A DNA stretch of 64,000 bases from Saccharospirillaceae bacterium. Lineage in GTDB: Bacteria; Pseudomonadota; Gammaproteobacteria; Pseudomonadales; Oceanobacteraceae. Both the position numbers and the translations under genes were made by a program. The notes beneath the pieces were generated by a model. The model ran no database searches. It had not been told where the DNA came from and was given only the letters and a program-made list of their open reading frames with translations. The stretch is from positions 186,001 through 250,000 of the forward strand of contig JAKVCS010000005.1 in the NCBI GenBank assembly GCA_022448365.1. Direction: 5' to 3'. This document shows, one piece after another, positions 36,679 through 46,270 of this stretch (position 1 is the stretch's first letter; each line of letters starts with the position of its first letter).

Positions 36679-38751
36679 TCAACCCTGCTGCAGTAACGAA
36701 ACATCCGCAATCGCAATAAACAGCCCTTGCAGCTGTTTCAGTAACGCAAGACGGTTATTCTTAACCGCTTCATCATCCGCCATAACCATCACGTTATCGA
36801 AGAAAGCATCGACTGAATCACGCAGGCCGGCAAGAGCAGCTAATGCTTCTTTGTATTTCGCATCCGCTAATAATGGCTGCACTTCAGTTTGCTTTTCAGC
36901 AACCTGAGCCGCCATTACTTTTTCTGCGTCTTCACTTAGCAGATTGGCATCAACTTCAGCAGTGACTGCCTCGCCACCGTTCTTCGCCAGAATATTGGAG
37001 ACACGCTTATTGGCTGCTGCCAGTGCCTGCGCTTCTTCCATGGCAGAGAAACTGTTTACGGCTTGTACGCGGTTATTGATATCCAATGCGTTGCTTAAAC
37101 CTAAAGCACGAACAGACTGGAATACTTCGGCAGAAATGCCTTCGTCTTTATACCAGGCCGAGAAACGCTCCAGCATATACTCGATCAGAGTCGCTTTGGT
37201 TTCTGCTTTTGGAGCAGTTTCCCAATTCGCGTCAAGTGCCCAATCAATTAACTGGCCTAAATCGATATCGACTTCTTTTTCCACCAGAATACGCAGCACG
37301 CCCAAAGACGCACGACGCAATGCGAACGGATCTTTAGAGCCGGTTGGGATTTGACCTAAACCAAACAGACCAACCAGGCTGTCGATGCGATCTGCCAGTG
37401 CAACACATAAACCCGCTTGAGTAGCAGGCAGTTCGTCACCCGCGAATGCAGGCATATATTGTTCCTGCATGGCTGCCGCAACGTCTGCGTGCTCACCATC
37501 GCCCTGCGCGTAATAAGTACCAGCGATACCCTGCAAATCGGTGAATTCATAAACCATGTCGGTCAATAAATCGGTTTTACACAGCTTGGCTGCGCGTTGC
37601 GCTAACGCATTATCAGCACCAATAGCAGTGGCCACTTTATTTGCCAATGCGCCAATACGATCGGTTTTCGCTTTTAAGGTACCCAGCTTGTTAACCCAAA
37701 CAATGGTATCCAGTTTTTCGTAACGGCTTTCGAGGGTTTTCTTACGGTCGGTATCCCAGAAGAACGCAGCATCCGCCAGACGTGGGCGAATCACTTTTTC
37801 GTTACCTTCGATCACCTGTTTCGGATCTTTCGATTCGATATTGGTCAGGGTGATAAAGATTGGTTTCAGCTTGCCGTCTTTGTCTTCCACGTGGAAATAC
37901 TTCTGGTGTTCTTTCATTGAAGAAACCAGTGCTTCACTCGGGACGCGCAGGAAGTCTTCATCGAAGTTACCCGCCAAAGCAGTAGGCCACTCGTTCAGGC
38001 CCGTTACTTCGTCCAACAAGTCTTCGTCGATGATGGCGATACCACCGACTTCTTCACCTTTGGCAGTAACTTGCTGTCGAATTAATTCTTTACGCTCGTT
38101 GTAATCCACAATGACGAAAGCGTCGCGCATCGCTTGCTGGTAATCAGCGCTGGAATTAATCGTGATTTCTTTATTGGCGTGGAACCGGTGCCCACGGGAC
38201 TGATTGCCCGATTTAGCGCCCAGGATTTCTGCTTCAACAACCTGCTCGCCGAACAGCATGACTAACCACTGTACCGGACGCACAAACTCGTTACGGCTTG
38301 AGCCCCAACGCATGCGCTTGGCGATGGGTAACTTATCCAGCGATGTCTGAACTATGCCTTCCAGCAGTTCAGTGGTCGCTTTTCCTTCGATACGACGAGA
38401 AACTTTTAATTTGCCGTTTTCTTCGGTGGCGTCAGCCAGATCGATTCCGGCTTTTTTAGCGAAACCTTCAGCGGCTTTGGTTGGCTTACCATCGGCATCG
38501 AATGCGATTTTTGCCGGTGGTCCCCACAGTACGTCATCGCGATCGTCCTGTTTTTCAGCCAGATTATTTACCACGACCGTCAGACGACGAGGTGATGCAA
38601 ACGATATCACGTCAGTACCGTTGGCCAGACCGGCTTCTTTCAGGCCATCTTCTATGCCAGCGGTAAAGGCATCGCTTAATTTTTTCAGTTGAGTTGGTGG
38701 TAATTCTTCAGTACCCAATTCCACCAGAAAGTTACGTGTAGTCATTGCCAA
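36679..38751 (-). CDS. glyS: glycyl-tRNA synthetase beta subunit
   Basis: This is the large subunit of the bacterial alpha2-beta2 glycyl-tRNA synthetase and binds tRNA(Gly). It is 690 residues, the normal size. The N-terminus NFLVELGTEELPPTQLKKL, the block PIAKRMRWGSSRNEFVRPVQ (followed by WLVMLFG) and the HD-like region SLVGLFGLGQIPTGSKDPFA are characteristic. It starts 7 bases after the glyQ stop and is clearly co-translated with it. A 12-bp parS-like core (TTCCACGTGGAA) lies within the gene at 37885-37896. Confidence 0.97.
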   Translation of the reverse strand: MAMTTRNFLVELGTEELPPTQLKKLSDAFTAGIEDGLKEAGLANGTDVISFASPRRLTVVVNNLAEKQDDRDDVLWGPPAKIAFDADGKPTKAAEGFAKKAGIDLADATEENGKLKVSRRIEGKATTELLEGIVQTSLDKLPIAKRMRWGSSRNEFVRPVQWLVMLFGEQVVEAEILGAKSGNQSRGHRFHANKEITINSSADYQQAMRDAFVIVDYNERKELIRQQVTAKGEEVGGIAIIDEDLLDEVTGLNEWPTALAGNFDEDFLRVPSEALVSSMKEHQKYFHVEDKDGKLKPIFITLTNIESKDPKQVIEGNEKVIRPRLADAAFFWDTDRKKTLESRYEKLDTIVWVNKLGTLKAKTDRIGALANKVATAIGADNALAQRAAKLCKTDLLTDMVYEFTDLQGIAGTYYAQGDGEHADVAAAMQEQYMPAFAGDELPATQAGLCVALADRIDSLVGLFGLGQIPTGSKDPFALRRASLGVLRILVEKEVDIDLGQLIDWALDANWETAPKAETKATLIEYMLERFSAWYKDEGISAEVFQSVRALGLSNALDINNRVQAVNSFSAMEEAQALAAANKRVSNILAKNGGEAVTAEVDANLLSEDAEKVMAAQVAEKQTEVQPLLADAKYKEALAALAGLRDSVDAFFDNVMVMADDEAVKNNRLALLKQLQGLFIAIADVSLLQQG

Positions 38752-38758
38752 TTCCCCC

Positions 38759-39772
38759 TTATGCCTTGTTTTTCTTGGCTTCTTTCGCTGCTTTTTTAGC
38801 AGCCTTCTCTGCGGCTTCTTTTTCTGCAGCGGCGGCTAATGCCAGCACTTCTTTACGCAGATCTTCAGGAGCCAGAGGGAACTCAAGAGCACGACGGGAT
38901 TGGAAGTACGCTTCAGCAACGGAACGAGCCAAAGTACGTACGCGCAGAATATAACCCTGACGCTCGGTCACGGAAATCGCGTGACGGGCATCCAGCATAT
39001 TGAATGCGTGGGATGCTTTTAAAACCTTTTCATAAGCAGGCAGAGCCAAACCTGCTTCGATCAGACGAGCACAGTCTTTTTCGTGCTGTTCGAACGCCTG
39101 GAATAAGAAATCAACATCCGCGTGTTCGAAGTTGTAGGCCGACATTTCCACTTCGTTCTGATGGAACACATCGCCGTACGTGACGGGCTTGCCATCCGGG
39201 CCGTAACACCAAACCAGATCGTAGATGGAATCCACTTCCTGCAGGTACATAGCAATACGTTCCAGGCCATAAGTGATCTCACCGGTTACCGGGTAACACT
39301 CCAGGCCACCCACTTGCTGGAAGTAGGTGAACTGAGTCACTTCCATGCCATTCAACCACACTTCCCAGCCAAGACCCCAGGCGCCGAGTGTTGGCGATTC
39401 CCAGTTATCCTCTACGAAACGGACGTCATGAACATTAGTATCGATGCCCATCACACGTAGGGATTCCAGATACTTGTCCTGAATATCCAGTGGCGATGGT
39501 TTCATCACTACCTGAAACTGGTAGTAGTGCTGCAAACGGTTAGGGTTCTCACCATAACGGCCATCCGTTGGACGACGACACGGCTGAACATAGGCTGAGT
39601 TCCAGGACTCAGGACCAATCGCACGTAAGAAGGTCGCGGTGTGAAAGGTGCCGGCGCCCACTTCCATATCAATCGGTTGGTTGATAACACAGCCCTGTTC
39701 GGACCAGAACTCTTGCAGGGCAGCAATCAGGCCCTGGAAGGTTTTAATATCGTGGCGGCTTTGTTCAGACAC
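38759..39772 (-). CDS. glyQ: glycyl-tRNA synthetase alpha subunit
   Basis: This catalytic subunit activates glycine and charges tRNA(Gly). I prefer the GTG start at 39772 (337 residues, [20 protein letters not shown]), which has GAAGG upstream; ATG 39820 would add 16 atypical residues. The class II core is clear: [60 protein letters not shown]. The C-terminus is extended by an Ala/Lys-rich tail (about 30 residues ending [11 protein letters not shown]) beyond the usual end, possibly an RNA-contacting extension. It is the first gene of glyQ-glyS. Confidence 0.96.
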   Translation of the reverse strand: MSEQSRHDIKTFQGLIAALQEFWSEQGCVINQPIDMEVGAGTFHTATFLRAIGPESWNSAYVQPCRRPTDGRYGENPNRLQHYYQFQVVMKPSPLDIQDKYLESLRVMGIDTNVHDVRFVEDNWESPTLGAWGLGWEVWLNGMEVTQFTYFQQVGGLECYPVTGEITYGLERIAMYLQEVDSIYDLVWCYGPDGKPVTYGDVFHQNEVEMSAYNFEHADVDFLFQAFEQHEKDCARLIEAGLALPAYEKVLKASHAFNMLDARHAISVTERQGYILRVRTLARSVAEAYFQSRRALEFPLAPEDLRKEVLALAAAAEKEAAEKAAKKAAKEAKKNKA

Positions 39773-39944
39773 TGCTCGACCTTCTTTGTTTCGGAATTGG
39801 GTTGGTTGATCTGCGATCATTCAGTTGGTTGTACCAGACTGGTGTGGCAGAAAAACGAAAGGCGGGGATTATAGCCTTATCTGGCGCTTGCTGATAGGGC
39901 CGGACTCAGGCGCGCTCTGGGTTCCTGAACATCACGGTTGCCTG

Positions 39945-40595
39945 TCACGGTAAAAATAATCGCACCTGAGCTCCGGCCACTTTCTGATTGTGCAGCGGAC
40001 GGTTGGCGGTGGTGACGGTGCCGTGGTGTTCGCCTCGTTGATGGTGCTGAGCGATCAGTTGAACAAAGTAGATACCTAGGCCGCTCGGGCCTTTTTTGGT
40101 GCTGCCCCTCTGGCCATCCAGTACCTCTTCCGGGAAGCCCGGGCCGTTGTCGCTGACTTCAATCATCGTGCCATTGTCTGAATCGTCAGCGGTGATGTTA
40201 ATTTCTGTGGCACCCGCCTGGGCACTGTTGGTAATCAGAGTCACCAGTGCCAGCTGAATCAGGGTTTCGCTGTAAAAGCCCTGACAATCGTCATCGACTT
40301 TATTGTGAAACGTAATCCCGGGAAACTGCAGGCTGGTGGCTTCAATGGCATCGTTTACCGTATCGCGCGGCCAGGCATCGTCCATGGGAAACTGGCCATT
40401 CTCGTGAAAGCGGTACAGGGTAATAAGCTGCAATGAGTCGTTTTTCAGGCGATTGGTTCGCTGCAAAATCGGCTCGAGTTCTTTTTGATACTGCTGCGGT
40501 ATCCGGCTCATGGCATCCTGCTCAAAATCGAGCAAAGATTGCAGCTGGTTTTTCAGGTCGTGCACAACCGCCGCCAGCAATTGTTCAAACTTCAT
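39945..40595 (-). CDS. small soluble histidine kinase
   Basis: The product is 216 residues, with no TM segment and no recognisable sensor domain. The H box is VVHDLKNQLQSLL (His12) right at the N-terminus. The ATP-binding domain has N box ITNSAQAG (Asn123), G1 DNGPGF (149-154) and G2 GPSGLGIYFVQL. Such minimal kinases take input from partner proteins. Its start overlaps the stop of the receiver-TPR gene by 4 bases (40592-40595), so the pair is translationally coupled and is likely a two-component system. Confidence 0.88.
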   Translation of the reverse strand: MKFEQLLAAVVHDLKNQLQSLLDFEQDAMSRIPQQYQKELEPILQRTNRLKNDSLQLITLYRFHENGQFPMDDAWPRDTVNDAIEATSLQFPGITFHNKVDDDCQGFYSETLIQLALVTLITNSAQAGATEINITADDSDNGTMIEVSDNGPGFPEEVLDGQRGSTKKGPSGLGIYFVQLIAQHHQRGEHHGTVTTANRPLHNQKVAGAQVRLFLP

Positions 40596-42229
40596 ATTGC
40601 TGCGGCTCTCTTCATCCGGGAGTAGGTTTGTTTCAGCTTGTTGTAGCGGGAAAAACGTTCATCGGCTTTGCCGATTTCACCGATGCGTTTGAACAGCTGA
40701 TAGCAGTCTTTCAATTGGCCGACATCGACCTGATTTTCCTCCATAAAGCTGACTTTGGCCTGGATGGTGTTGAGCAACACACTGACACCCGCTTCTTCAT
40801 AGCTGGTGGCGTTATCAAAGGCTTCAATGGCTTCTTCATAAAGTCCCTTTTCATAAGCTTGTACGCCACGTGCATTTAACTCCGTGGTGTATTCGCGAAT
40901 GGCGACTTCGTTCAGCTCGCCTTGCAGTTTGTCCAGGCGGCTAGTTTCCTGATCATCCAGACCCTCGGTTTTGAGCTTATTCATCATATCTTTGGCTTTT
41001 ACATGCTGGCCGGTATCGATATAGGCTTCGGTCATCAGCAGGCGTTGTTCGACGTCGGGCTTTTTAATCTGCGACAATAATTCTTCGGCACGTTTTGCAG
41101 ACGAATTCATGCCATCCTGATTCTCGGTACGCAGATGGGTTTTGCCTTCAACAATGCTGGTTTCAAACATCACTTCAATCTGACCGGCATAATCCTGGCG
41201 CAGTTCTTCAATCGCCTTCAAAGCTTTGCTGACCTTGCTTTTGTTCTCACGGCTGGCATCGGTGCCCATGCTGTGTTGCGCAGCGTGAACAAAGTTGAGG
41301 TAGTTCTTGGATGTTTTATAGCATGAGTGACGACCAAGACGAATCGCCTGTTCGAAGGCGTTTTCTGCCACGCTGTAGTTCTCATTCTGATAAGCCAGCT
41401 TGCCCAGTTCAATCTGACGTAATACCGCTTTGGGAGAGATGGCCACGGCTTTTTCCAGCTGTTGCTGCGCGGCTTTGAGCTTGCCTGTTTTGAGTAATAT
41501 GCGCGCTGCCCAGTCATAACACTGAACGTACATCGGGTGTTTTTGCAGATTTTGTTTCAACAGCGCCAGGGCGCTTTGTGGATCTCCCAGATGATGTAAG
41601 CAAATGGATTGACCCAGGCGTGCCCAGGATACCGAGCGGGTATTCAGCAGGGTTGAATACACTTTTATGGCATCGTTATAGCGATGCTGGCGCATGTACA
41701 GCTTGCCGAGAATACGGGTGACCGGCATCAGAAGTTTGCTGTTTTCCTGCAACAACTTCTCTGCCATGGCAATGGCACGATCAGTATCGTCGGCATCAAT
41801 GGCGGTATTAATCGGGTTGAGCTGCTGTTTTATGCGTAAAATTCGGGTCAGGCGCTCGCGCAGCATGTTCAGAGTAAATGGTTTGGTGATATACGCATCC
41901 GGTTCGTATTCCAGTGCCCCCATCACCATATCAACGGCATTCTCTCCGGTAACCAGTATAAACAAGGACGTTGCTCGCAGGCGGTTGGAGTAGCGCGCTT
42001 CCTCCAGCACTTGCTGCCCGTCTCGACCCTTACCGAGGTTATAGTCTGAGAACACAATATCGTAATCGTATGCCGTCAGTAACTCTGAGGCTTCTTTGCC
42101 ATCCGTCGCTGTATCGATGTGCTCGCACCCCAGAAGTGTAGTCATCTTCTTTAGCGCACTTCGAGCTTCTACCAGGTCATCAACGATGAGAATTCGTTTG
42201 GATTTAAGTGTTTGTTCCAGATTGATCAT
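40592..42229 (-). CDS. response regulator with TPR output domain
   Basis: The product is 545 residues. The N-terminal receiver domain is complete: acidic pair Asp17-Asp18 (ILIVDDL), phosphoacceptor Asp62 (VFSDYNLG), Thr94 (ILVTGE) and Lys116 (ITKPF). The rest is helical, with TPR-type repeats from about residue 170 (AKILGKLYMRQHRYNDAIKV-like, WARLGQSICLHHLGDPQSAL, RQIELGKLAYQNENYSVAEN). There is no DNA-binding domain, so output is probably by protein-protein contact. Homologous receiver-TPR proteins occur in Pseudomonas. It comes first in the operon with the small kinase. The pathway is unknown. Confidence 0.9.
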   Translation of the reverse strand: MINLEQTLKSKRILIVDDLVEARSALKKMTTLLGCEHIDTATDGKEASELLTAYDYDIVFSDYNLGKGRDGQQVLEEARYSNRLRATSLFILVTGENAVDMVMGALEYEPDAYITKPFTLNMLRERLTRILRIKQQLNPINTAIDADDTDRAIAMAEKLLQENSKLLMPVTRILGKLYMRQHRYNDAIKVYSTLLNTRSVSWARLGQSICLHHLGDPQSALALLKQNLQKHPMYVQCYDWAARILLKTGKLKAAQQQLEKAVAISPKAVLRQIELGKLAYQNENYSVAENAFEQAIRLGRHSCYKTSKNYLNFVHAAQHSMGTDASRENKSKVSKALKAIEELRQDYAGQIEVMFETSIVEGKTHLRTENQDGMNSSAKRAEELLSQIKKPDVEQRLLMTEAYIDTGQHVKAKDMMNKLKTEGLDDQETSRLDKLQGELNEVAIREYTTELNARGVQAYEKGLYEEAIEAFDNATSYEEAGVSVLLNTIQAKVSFMEENQVDVGQLKDCYQLFKRIGEIGKADERFSRYNKLKQTYSRMKRAAAI

Positions 42230-42386
42230 AGGCCACCTGAGCTTTGTCCATTGAGTTTAGCAAAGTACTGATATTTCGCTGGTTAAAGAGCAGCGGTTAT
42301 TGGTTGGGATGGCCATTGCCGGAATACACTTGCGCCACGGGCTTGAGGCCGTAAACTGCGTGCAAACAAGAAAACCGAGGTGAAGT

Positions 42387-43295
42387 GTGAAGTCGTTGTT
42401 TGGTTATCTGGCGATTGGTTTGATTAAGTTGCTGGGAAAGGTCTCGTTAGCATCTGCGCAGAAACTGGGGATACGCATTGGTGGCTATTTGTTGTCACGT
42501 CGTAGTCGTAGCCGTGAAGTCGCACGCGTTAATCTGTCACTGGTTTATCCTGAGAAAAGTGAGGCTGAGCGCGCCGAGCTGCTGCGCAACAGTCTGATCG
42601 AAAGTGGAAAAACCCTGGCTGAGACCGGTCCTATGTGGGGTTATGATCCTGAGATCACCACCGGCCTGATTAATCAGGTTCATGGTGAAGAGTTGTACGA
42701 CGAGCTGATGCGCTATGACGGTGGTAAGTTGTTGCTGGCCCCACACCTTGGCAATTGGGAAATTATTAATAACTACTGCGCTAAGCGTCGTCACGACATC
42801 ACCATCATGTATCGTCCGGCGAAGTTACCGAGCTTTAATAGCTGGATGGTTAACCGTCGTGAGACTATTGGTTGTAAATTGGTGCCAACCACCCGTGCCG
42901 GTGTGATGGGCCTTTTTACGACACTGAGCAACGGTGAGATGGTGGGTTTTCTGCCGGATCAGGAGCCGCGTGTTCAAAGTGGTGTTTTCGCTGACTTTAT
43001 GGGTCATCCAACCCTGACACCCAAACTTCCCTATGAAATGCTGCAGAAAACCGGAGCGCGTGCTCTTTATGCGTTTGCTAAACGGTTACCGGATGCCAGG
43101 GGCTTTGATATCTATTTCGTAAAACCGGATGAAGATCTGTATTCCGAAGATGTTGAAGTGTCGGCGAATTCCATGAACCGCGGTATTGCAGAGTGTATTG
43201 CGATTTGTCCGGAGCAATACCAGTGGAGTTATAAACGCTTTAAGCGTCAGCCGGAAGGGATGCCAAACCCTTATCGCGAGGCTAATGTCCCGTAA
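42387..43295 (+). CDS. lipid A biosynthesis acyltransferase (LpxL/HtrB family)
   Basis: This inner-membrane late acyltransferase adds a secondary acyl chain to lipid A. The product is 302 residues from GTG 42387, preceded by CGAGGTGA. The N-terminal hydrophobic anchor is followed by the acyltransferase motif APHLGNWEIIN (HX4E), MYRPAKLP, and FLPDQEPRVQSGVFADFMG, the conserved acceptor region. Pseudomonas has an htrB-like gene at the same place next to glyQ. Whether it transfers laurate or another chain cannot be read from the sequence. Confidence 0.9.
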   Translation: MKSLFGYLAIGLIKLLGKVSLASAQKLGIRIGGYLLSRRSRSREVARVNLSLVYPEKSEAERAELLRNSLIESGKTLAETGPMWGYDPEITTGLINQVHGEELYDELMRYDGGKLLLAPHLGNWEIINNYCAKRRHDITIMYRPAKLPSFNSWMVNRRETIGCKLVPTTRAGVMGLFTTLSNGEMVGFLPDQEPRVQSGVFADFMGHPTLTPKLPYEMLQKTGARALYAFAKRLPDARGFDIYFVKPDEDLYSEDVEVSANSMNRGIAECIAICPEQYQWSYKRFKRQPEGMPNPYREANVP

Positions 43296-43313
43296 TTGAA
43301 CGATCAGACGCAA

Positions 43314-43332
43314 AACCCGTTACAGGCGGGTT
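43314..43332. terminator. weak hairpin between lpxL-like gene and trkH
   Basis: AACCCG/CGGGTT with a 7-base loop lies between the two convergent stops. There is no long T-tract. It is a possible shared terminator. Confidence 0.4.
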
Positions 43333-43378
43333 GTGACGTCTGATTTTATGTCGGGGGCTTCTCTGTATTTTCTGGTTA

Positions 43379-44827
43379 TCAGCTACGCCAGAATGCCGGA
43401 CTGATCAACACCAGCAGGGTGAAAATCTCAAGCCGTCCAAGTAGCATGGTCAGCGACAGGATCCACTTGGCGGCATCGCTGAGATCGCCATAATGAGCCG
43501 AAACATCACCCAGTCCCGGGCCAAGATTGTTGAGGCAGGCACCCACAGCAGAGAAAGCGGTGACGTGATCCATCCCTGTTGCCAGTAAGGCCAGCATCAT
43601 CACCATGTACGTGCCGACATACAGAGCGAAAAATCCCCATACGGCTTCCAGTACCCGTTCGGCCACCGGTTGTTTTCCCAGCTTTACTGGAATAATGGCA
43701 TTTGGGTGGATCAGTCGCAGAATCTCACGAATGCCTTGTTTGTAGATTAATAACACCCGAATCACCTTCATACCGCCACCGGTCGAGCCGGCACAACCGC
43801 CGATAAAGGCCATCATAAATAACAGAACGGGCAGGAAAACCGGCCATACAGAAAAGTCTGCGGTGCCGAAGCCCGTTGTTGTGGCGATTGAAACCAGCTC
43901 GAAAATGCCATAGCGAACTGAGTCTTCCCAGTTGTAGGTATTCGTCAGATACAGTGCTGGTACCGTCAGCAAGATGCCGCCACCAATCATGATAAAGAAG
44001 AACTTCAGCTCAGAATCTGCGAAAAAGTGGCCCAGCGAGCGATTACGCCAGGCATAGAAATGCAACGCAAAATTGAGGGACGACACCAGCATAAACAACA
44101 CGGCAATCATCTCGATGGCCGGGCTGTCGAAATATCCCAGTGAGGCATCGTGGGTGGAGAAACCACCAATGGCGACGGTGGCAAAGCTGTGGCAGATGGC
44201 GTCAAATAAACTCATACCGGCCAGCCAGTAACCCAGTGCACAGGCAACGGTTAACATCAGATAGATGTACCATAACGCCTTGGCGGTTTCGGTAATACGG
44301 GGGGTCAGCTTAGAGTCTTTTAGCGGCCCCGGGGTTTCAGCCCGGAACAGCTGCATCCCACCAATGCCGAGCATCGGCAGCACCGCAACCGCCAATACAA
44401 TAATTCCCATACCACCGAGCCATTGCAGTTGTTGACGGTACCACAGGATCGATTTTGGCAGGTCATCGATGCCGGTCATGATGGTGGCACCGGTGGTGGT
44501 CCAGCCTGACAGCGATTCAAAGAATGCATCGGTGAAGCTGAGGCCAGGGTTATCGGCCAGCATCAACGGGAAGGTTCCGGATATTGCCAGCACCAGCCAG
44601 AATAATACGGTAATCAGAAAGCCATCACGGGTTCTTAATTCGTGACGAATATGACGCACTGGCAGCCAGCTCATAAAACCAATACCAAAGGTTAGCAGCA
44701 ATGCCATAGCAAAAGCCTGGGTAGCACCATCGCTGTACCACATGGAGATCAGTAATGGCGGTAGCGTCGTCAGGCTGAACAGCATCAAAAAGATGCCTAG
44801 CACCCGTGCGATAACATTAAAGTGCAT
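43379..44827 (-). CDS. trkH: Trk potassium uptake system, membrane subunit TrkH
   Basis: This K+-translocating membrane protein of the TrkAH system is 482 residues. Four P-loop/selectivity-filter regions are recognisable by their Gly/Thr patterns: SLSGWTTTGATIMTG, SFATVAIGGFSTHD, SIATTTGFGTADFS and SAVGACLNNLGPGLG. Long TM helices separate them. It starts with an ATG that shares one base with the trkA stop (TGATG), so translation is coupled and the stoichiometry presumably controlled. The order trkA-trkH matches Pseudomonas. Confidence 0.95.
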   Translation of the reverse strand: MHFNVIARVLGIFLMLFSLTTLPPLLISMWYSDGATQAFAMALLLTFGIGFMSWLPVRHIRHELRTRDGFLITVLFWLVLAISGTFPLMLADNPGLSFTDAFFESLSGWTTTGATIMTGIDDLPKSILWYRQQLQWLGGMGIIVLAVAVLPMLGIGGMQLFRAETPGPLKDSKLTPRITETAKALWYIYLMLTVACALGYWLAGMSLFDAICHSFATVAIGGFSTHDASLGYFDSPAIEMIAVLFMLVSSLNFALHFYAWRNRSLGHFFADSELKFFFIMIGGGILLTVPALYLTNTYNWEDSVRYGIFELVSIATTTGFGTADFSVWPVFLPVLLFMMAFIGGCAGSTGGGMKVIRVLLIYKQGIREILRLIHPNAIIPVKLGKQPVAERVLEAVWGFFALYVGTYMVMMLALLATGMDHVTAFSAVGACLNNLGPGLGDVSAHYGDLSDAAKWILSLTMLLGRLEIFTLLVLISPAFWRS

Positions 44828-46200
44828 CAGAAGAACCCTAAGCCAACCTGGAACAAACGCTCAACATCCGGAATATGACGCTTATCCATCACGAACAGGA
44901 TGACGTGATCGTCGGATTCCACCACCAGTTTGGAGGTTGCCATAATGACTTCGTCGCCGCGCACAATCGCACCAATGGTGGTTCCCGGCGGCAGTGGAAT
45001 ATCGTGAATCGGACGACCAACCACTTTTGACGAGCTCTGGTCACCGTGGGCGATGGCCTCAATGGCTTCGGCAGCACCGCGACGCAGGGAGTGAACATTA
45101 ACCACATCACCACGGCGAACGTGGGTCAGCAGCGAGCCAATGGTGGCTTGTTGCGGCGAGATGGCCACATCAATCATGCCACCCTGAACCAGATCGACGT
45201 AGGCGGATTTATTAATCAGCGTCATCACCTTGCGGGCGCCAGAGCGTTTTGCCAACAGCGATGACATGATATTGGTTTCGTCGTCGTTGGTCAGGGCGCA
45301 GAAAACATCGGTATTCTCGATGTTTTCCTCTTCCAACAGGCTTTTATCGGTGGCGGAACCCAGCAGCACAACGGTTCGGTTCAGGTTTTCGCTGAGAAAT
45401 TGTGCCCGTTCCTTATGAAACTCGATCAGCTTCACCTGGTAGTCTTTTTCCAGCTGTTTCGCCAGGCGATAGCCAATATTACCGCCACCGGCGATAACAA
45501 TTCGCTTGTAGGAATCTTCCGCCCGACGTAATTCACTCATCACTTTTTTAATGTGGTGTTTTGCCGCGACGAAGAAAACTTCGTCATCGGCTTCCACTAC
45601 GGTTGAGCCGGTTGGCTCAATCGCCTGTCCCCGACGAAAAATCGCGGCCACACGAGCGTTGGTCTCAGGCAGATGAGTCTTCAGAGTTTTTACATCCTGG
45701 CCAACCAGCGGACCGCCGTAGTAGGCCTTAACTGCAACCAGCTGCACTTTGCGATTAGCAAAGTCGAGTACCTGTAATGCACCCGGATACTGCAGCAAGC
45801 GGCTGATGTAGTTGGTAACCACTTGCTCAGGAGAAATCAGAACGTCTATCGGGAAGGCGTCGTTGTTAAACAGGTCGCGCTGTTTCAGGTAAGCGGCCGA
45901 ACGAATCCGGGAGATTTTGGTGGGCGTACGAAACAGGGTGTAAGCGATCTGACAGGCCACCATATTGGTTTCGTCAGAGTTCGTGACTGCAACCAGCATA
46001 TCGGCATCGTCAGCGCCAGCATCGGCGAGAATCTGTGGATACGAACCTCGGCCATAAACCGTTTTAATATCGATTCGGTCCTGCAGCTCCCGCAAACGCG
46101 CGGCATCGGTATCAATAACCGTAATATCGTTTTGTTCGTTGGCCAGGTTCTCAGCGAGAGTACCACCAACCTGACCTGCGCCTAAGATAATAATCTTCAT
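44827..46200 (-). CDS. trkA: Trk potassium uptake system, NAD(H)-binding subunit TrkA
   Basis: This is the cytoplasmic gating ring of the Trk K+ system. The start at 46200 gives [19 protein letters not shown] (457 residues); an ATG three codons earlier is less typical. It has the usual duplicated layout: two Rossmann RCK-N domains ([13 protein letters not shown] near residue 7 and [16 protein letters not shown] near residue 235), each followed by an RCK-C domain. It is upstream of trkH and downstream of rsmB, as in Pseudomonas. Confidence 0.96.
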   Translation of the reverse strand: MKIIILGAGQVGGTLAENLANEQNDITVIDTDAARLRELQDRIDIKTVYGRGSYPQILADAGADDADMLVAVTNSDETNMVACQIAYTLFRTPTKISRIRSAAYLKQRDLFNNDAFPIDVLISPEQVVTNYISRLLQYPGALQVLDFANRKVQLVAVKAYYGGPLVGQDVKTLKTHLPETNARVAAIFRRGQAIEPTGSTVVEADDEVFFVAAKHHIKKVMSELRRAEDSYKRIVIAGGGNIGYRLAKQLEKDYQVKLIEFHKERAQFLSENLNRTVVLLGSATDKSLLEEENIENTDVFCALTNDDETNIMSSLLAKRSGARKVMTLINKSAYVDLVQGGMIDVAISPQQATIGSLLTHVRRGDVVNVHSLRRGAAEAIEAIAHGDQSSSKVVGRPIHDIPLPPGTTIGAIVRGDEVIMATSKLVVESDDHVILFVMDKRHIPDVERLFQVGLGFF

Positions 46201-46270
46201 AAAGCACATCCCTGTTTTCTACCCTGTTGGGCAGTCTGTGGCTGTATGTGGCTCTGTCTCATCGCACTTT

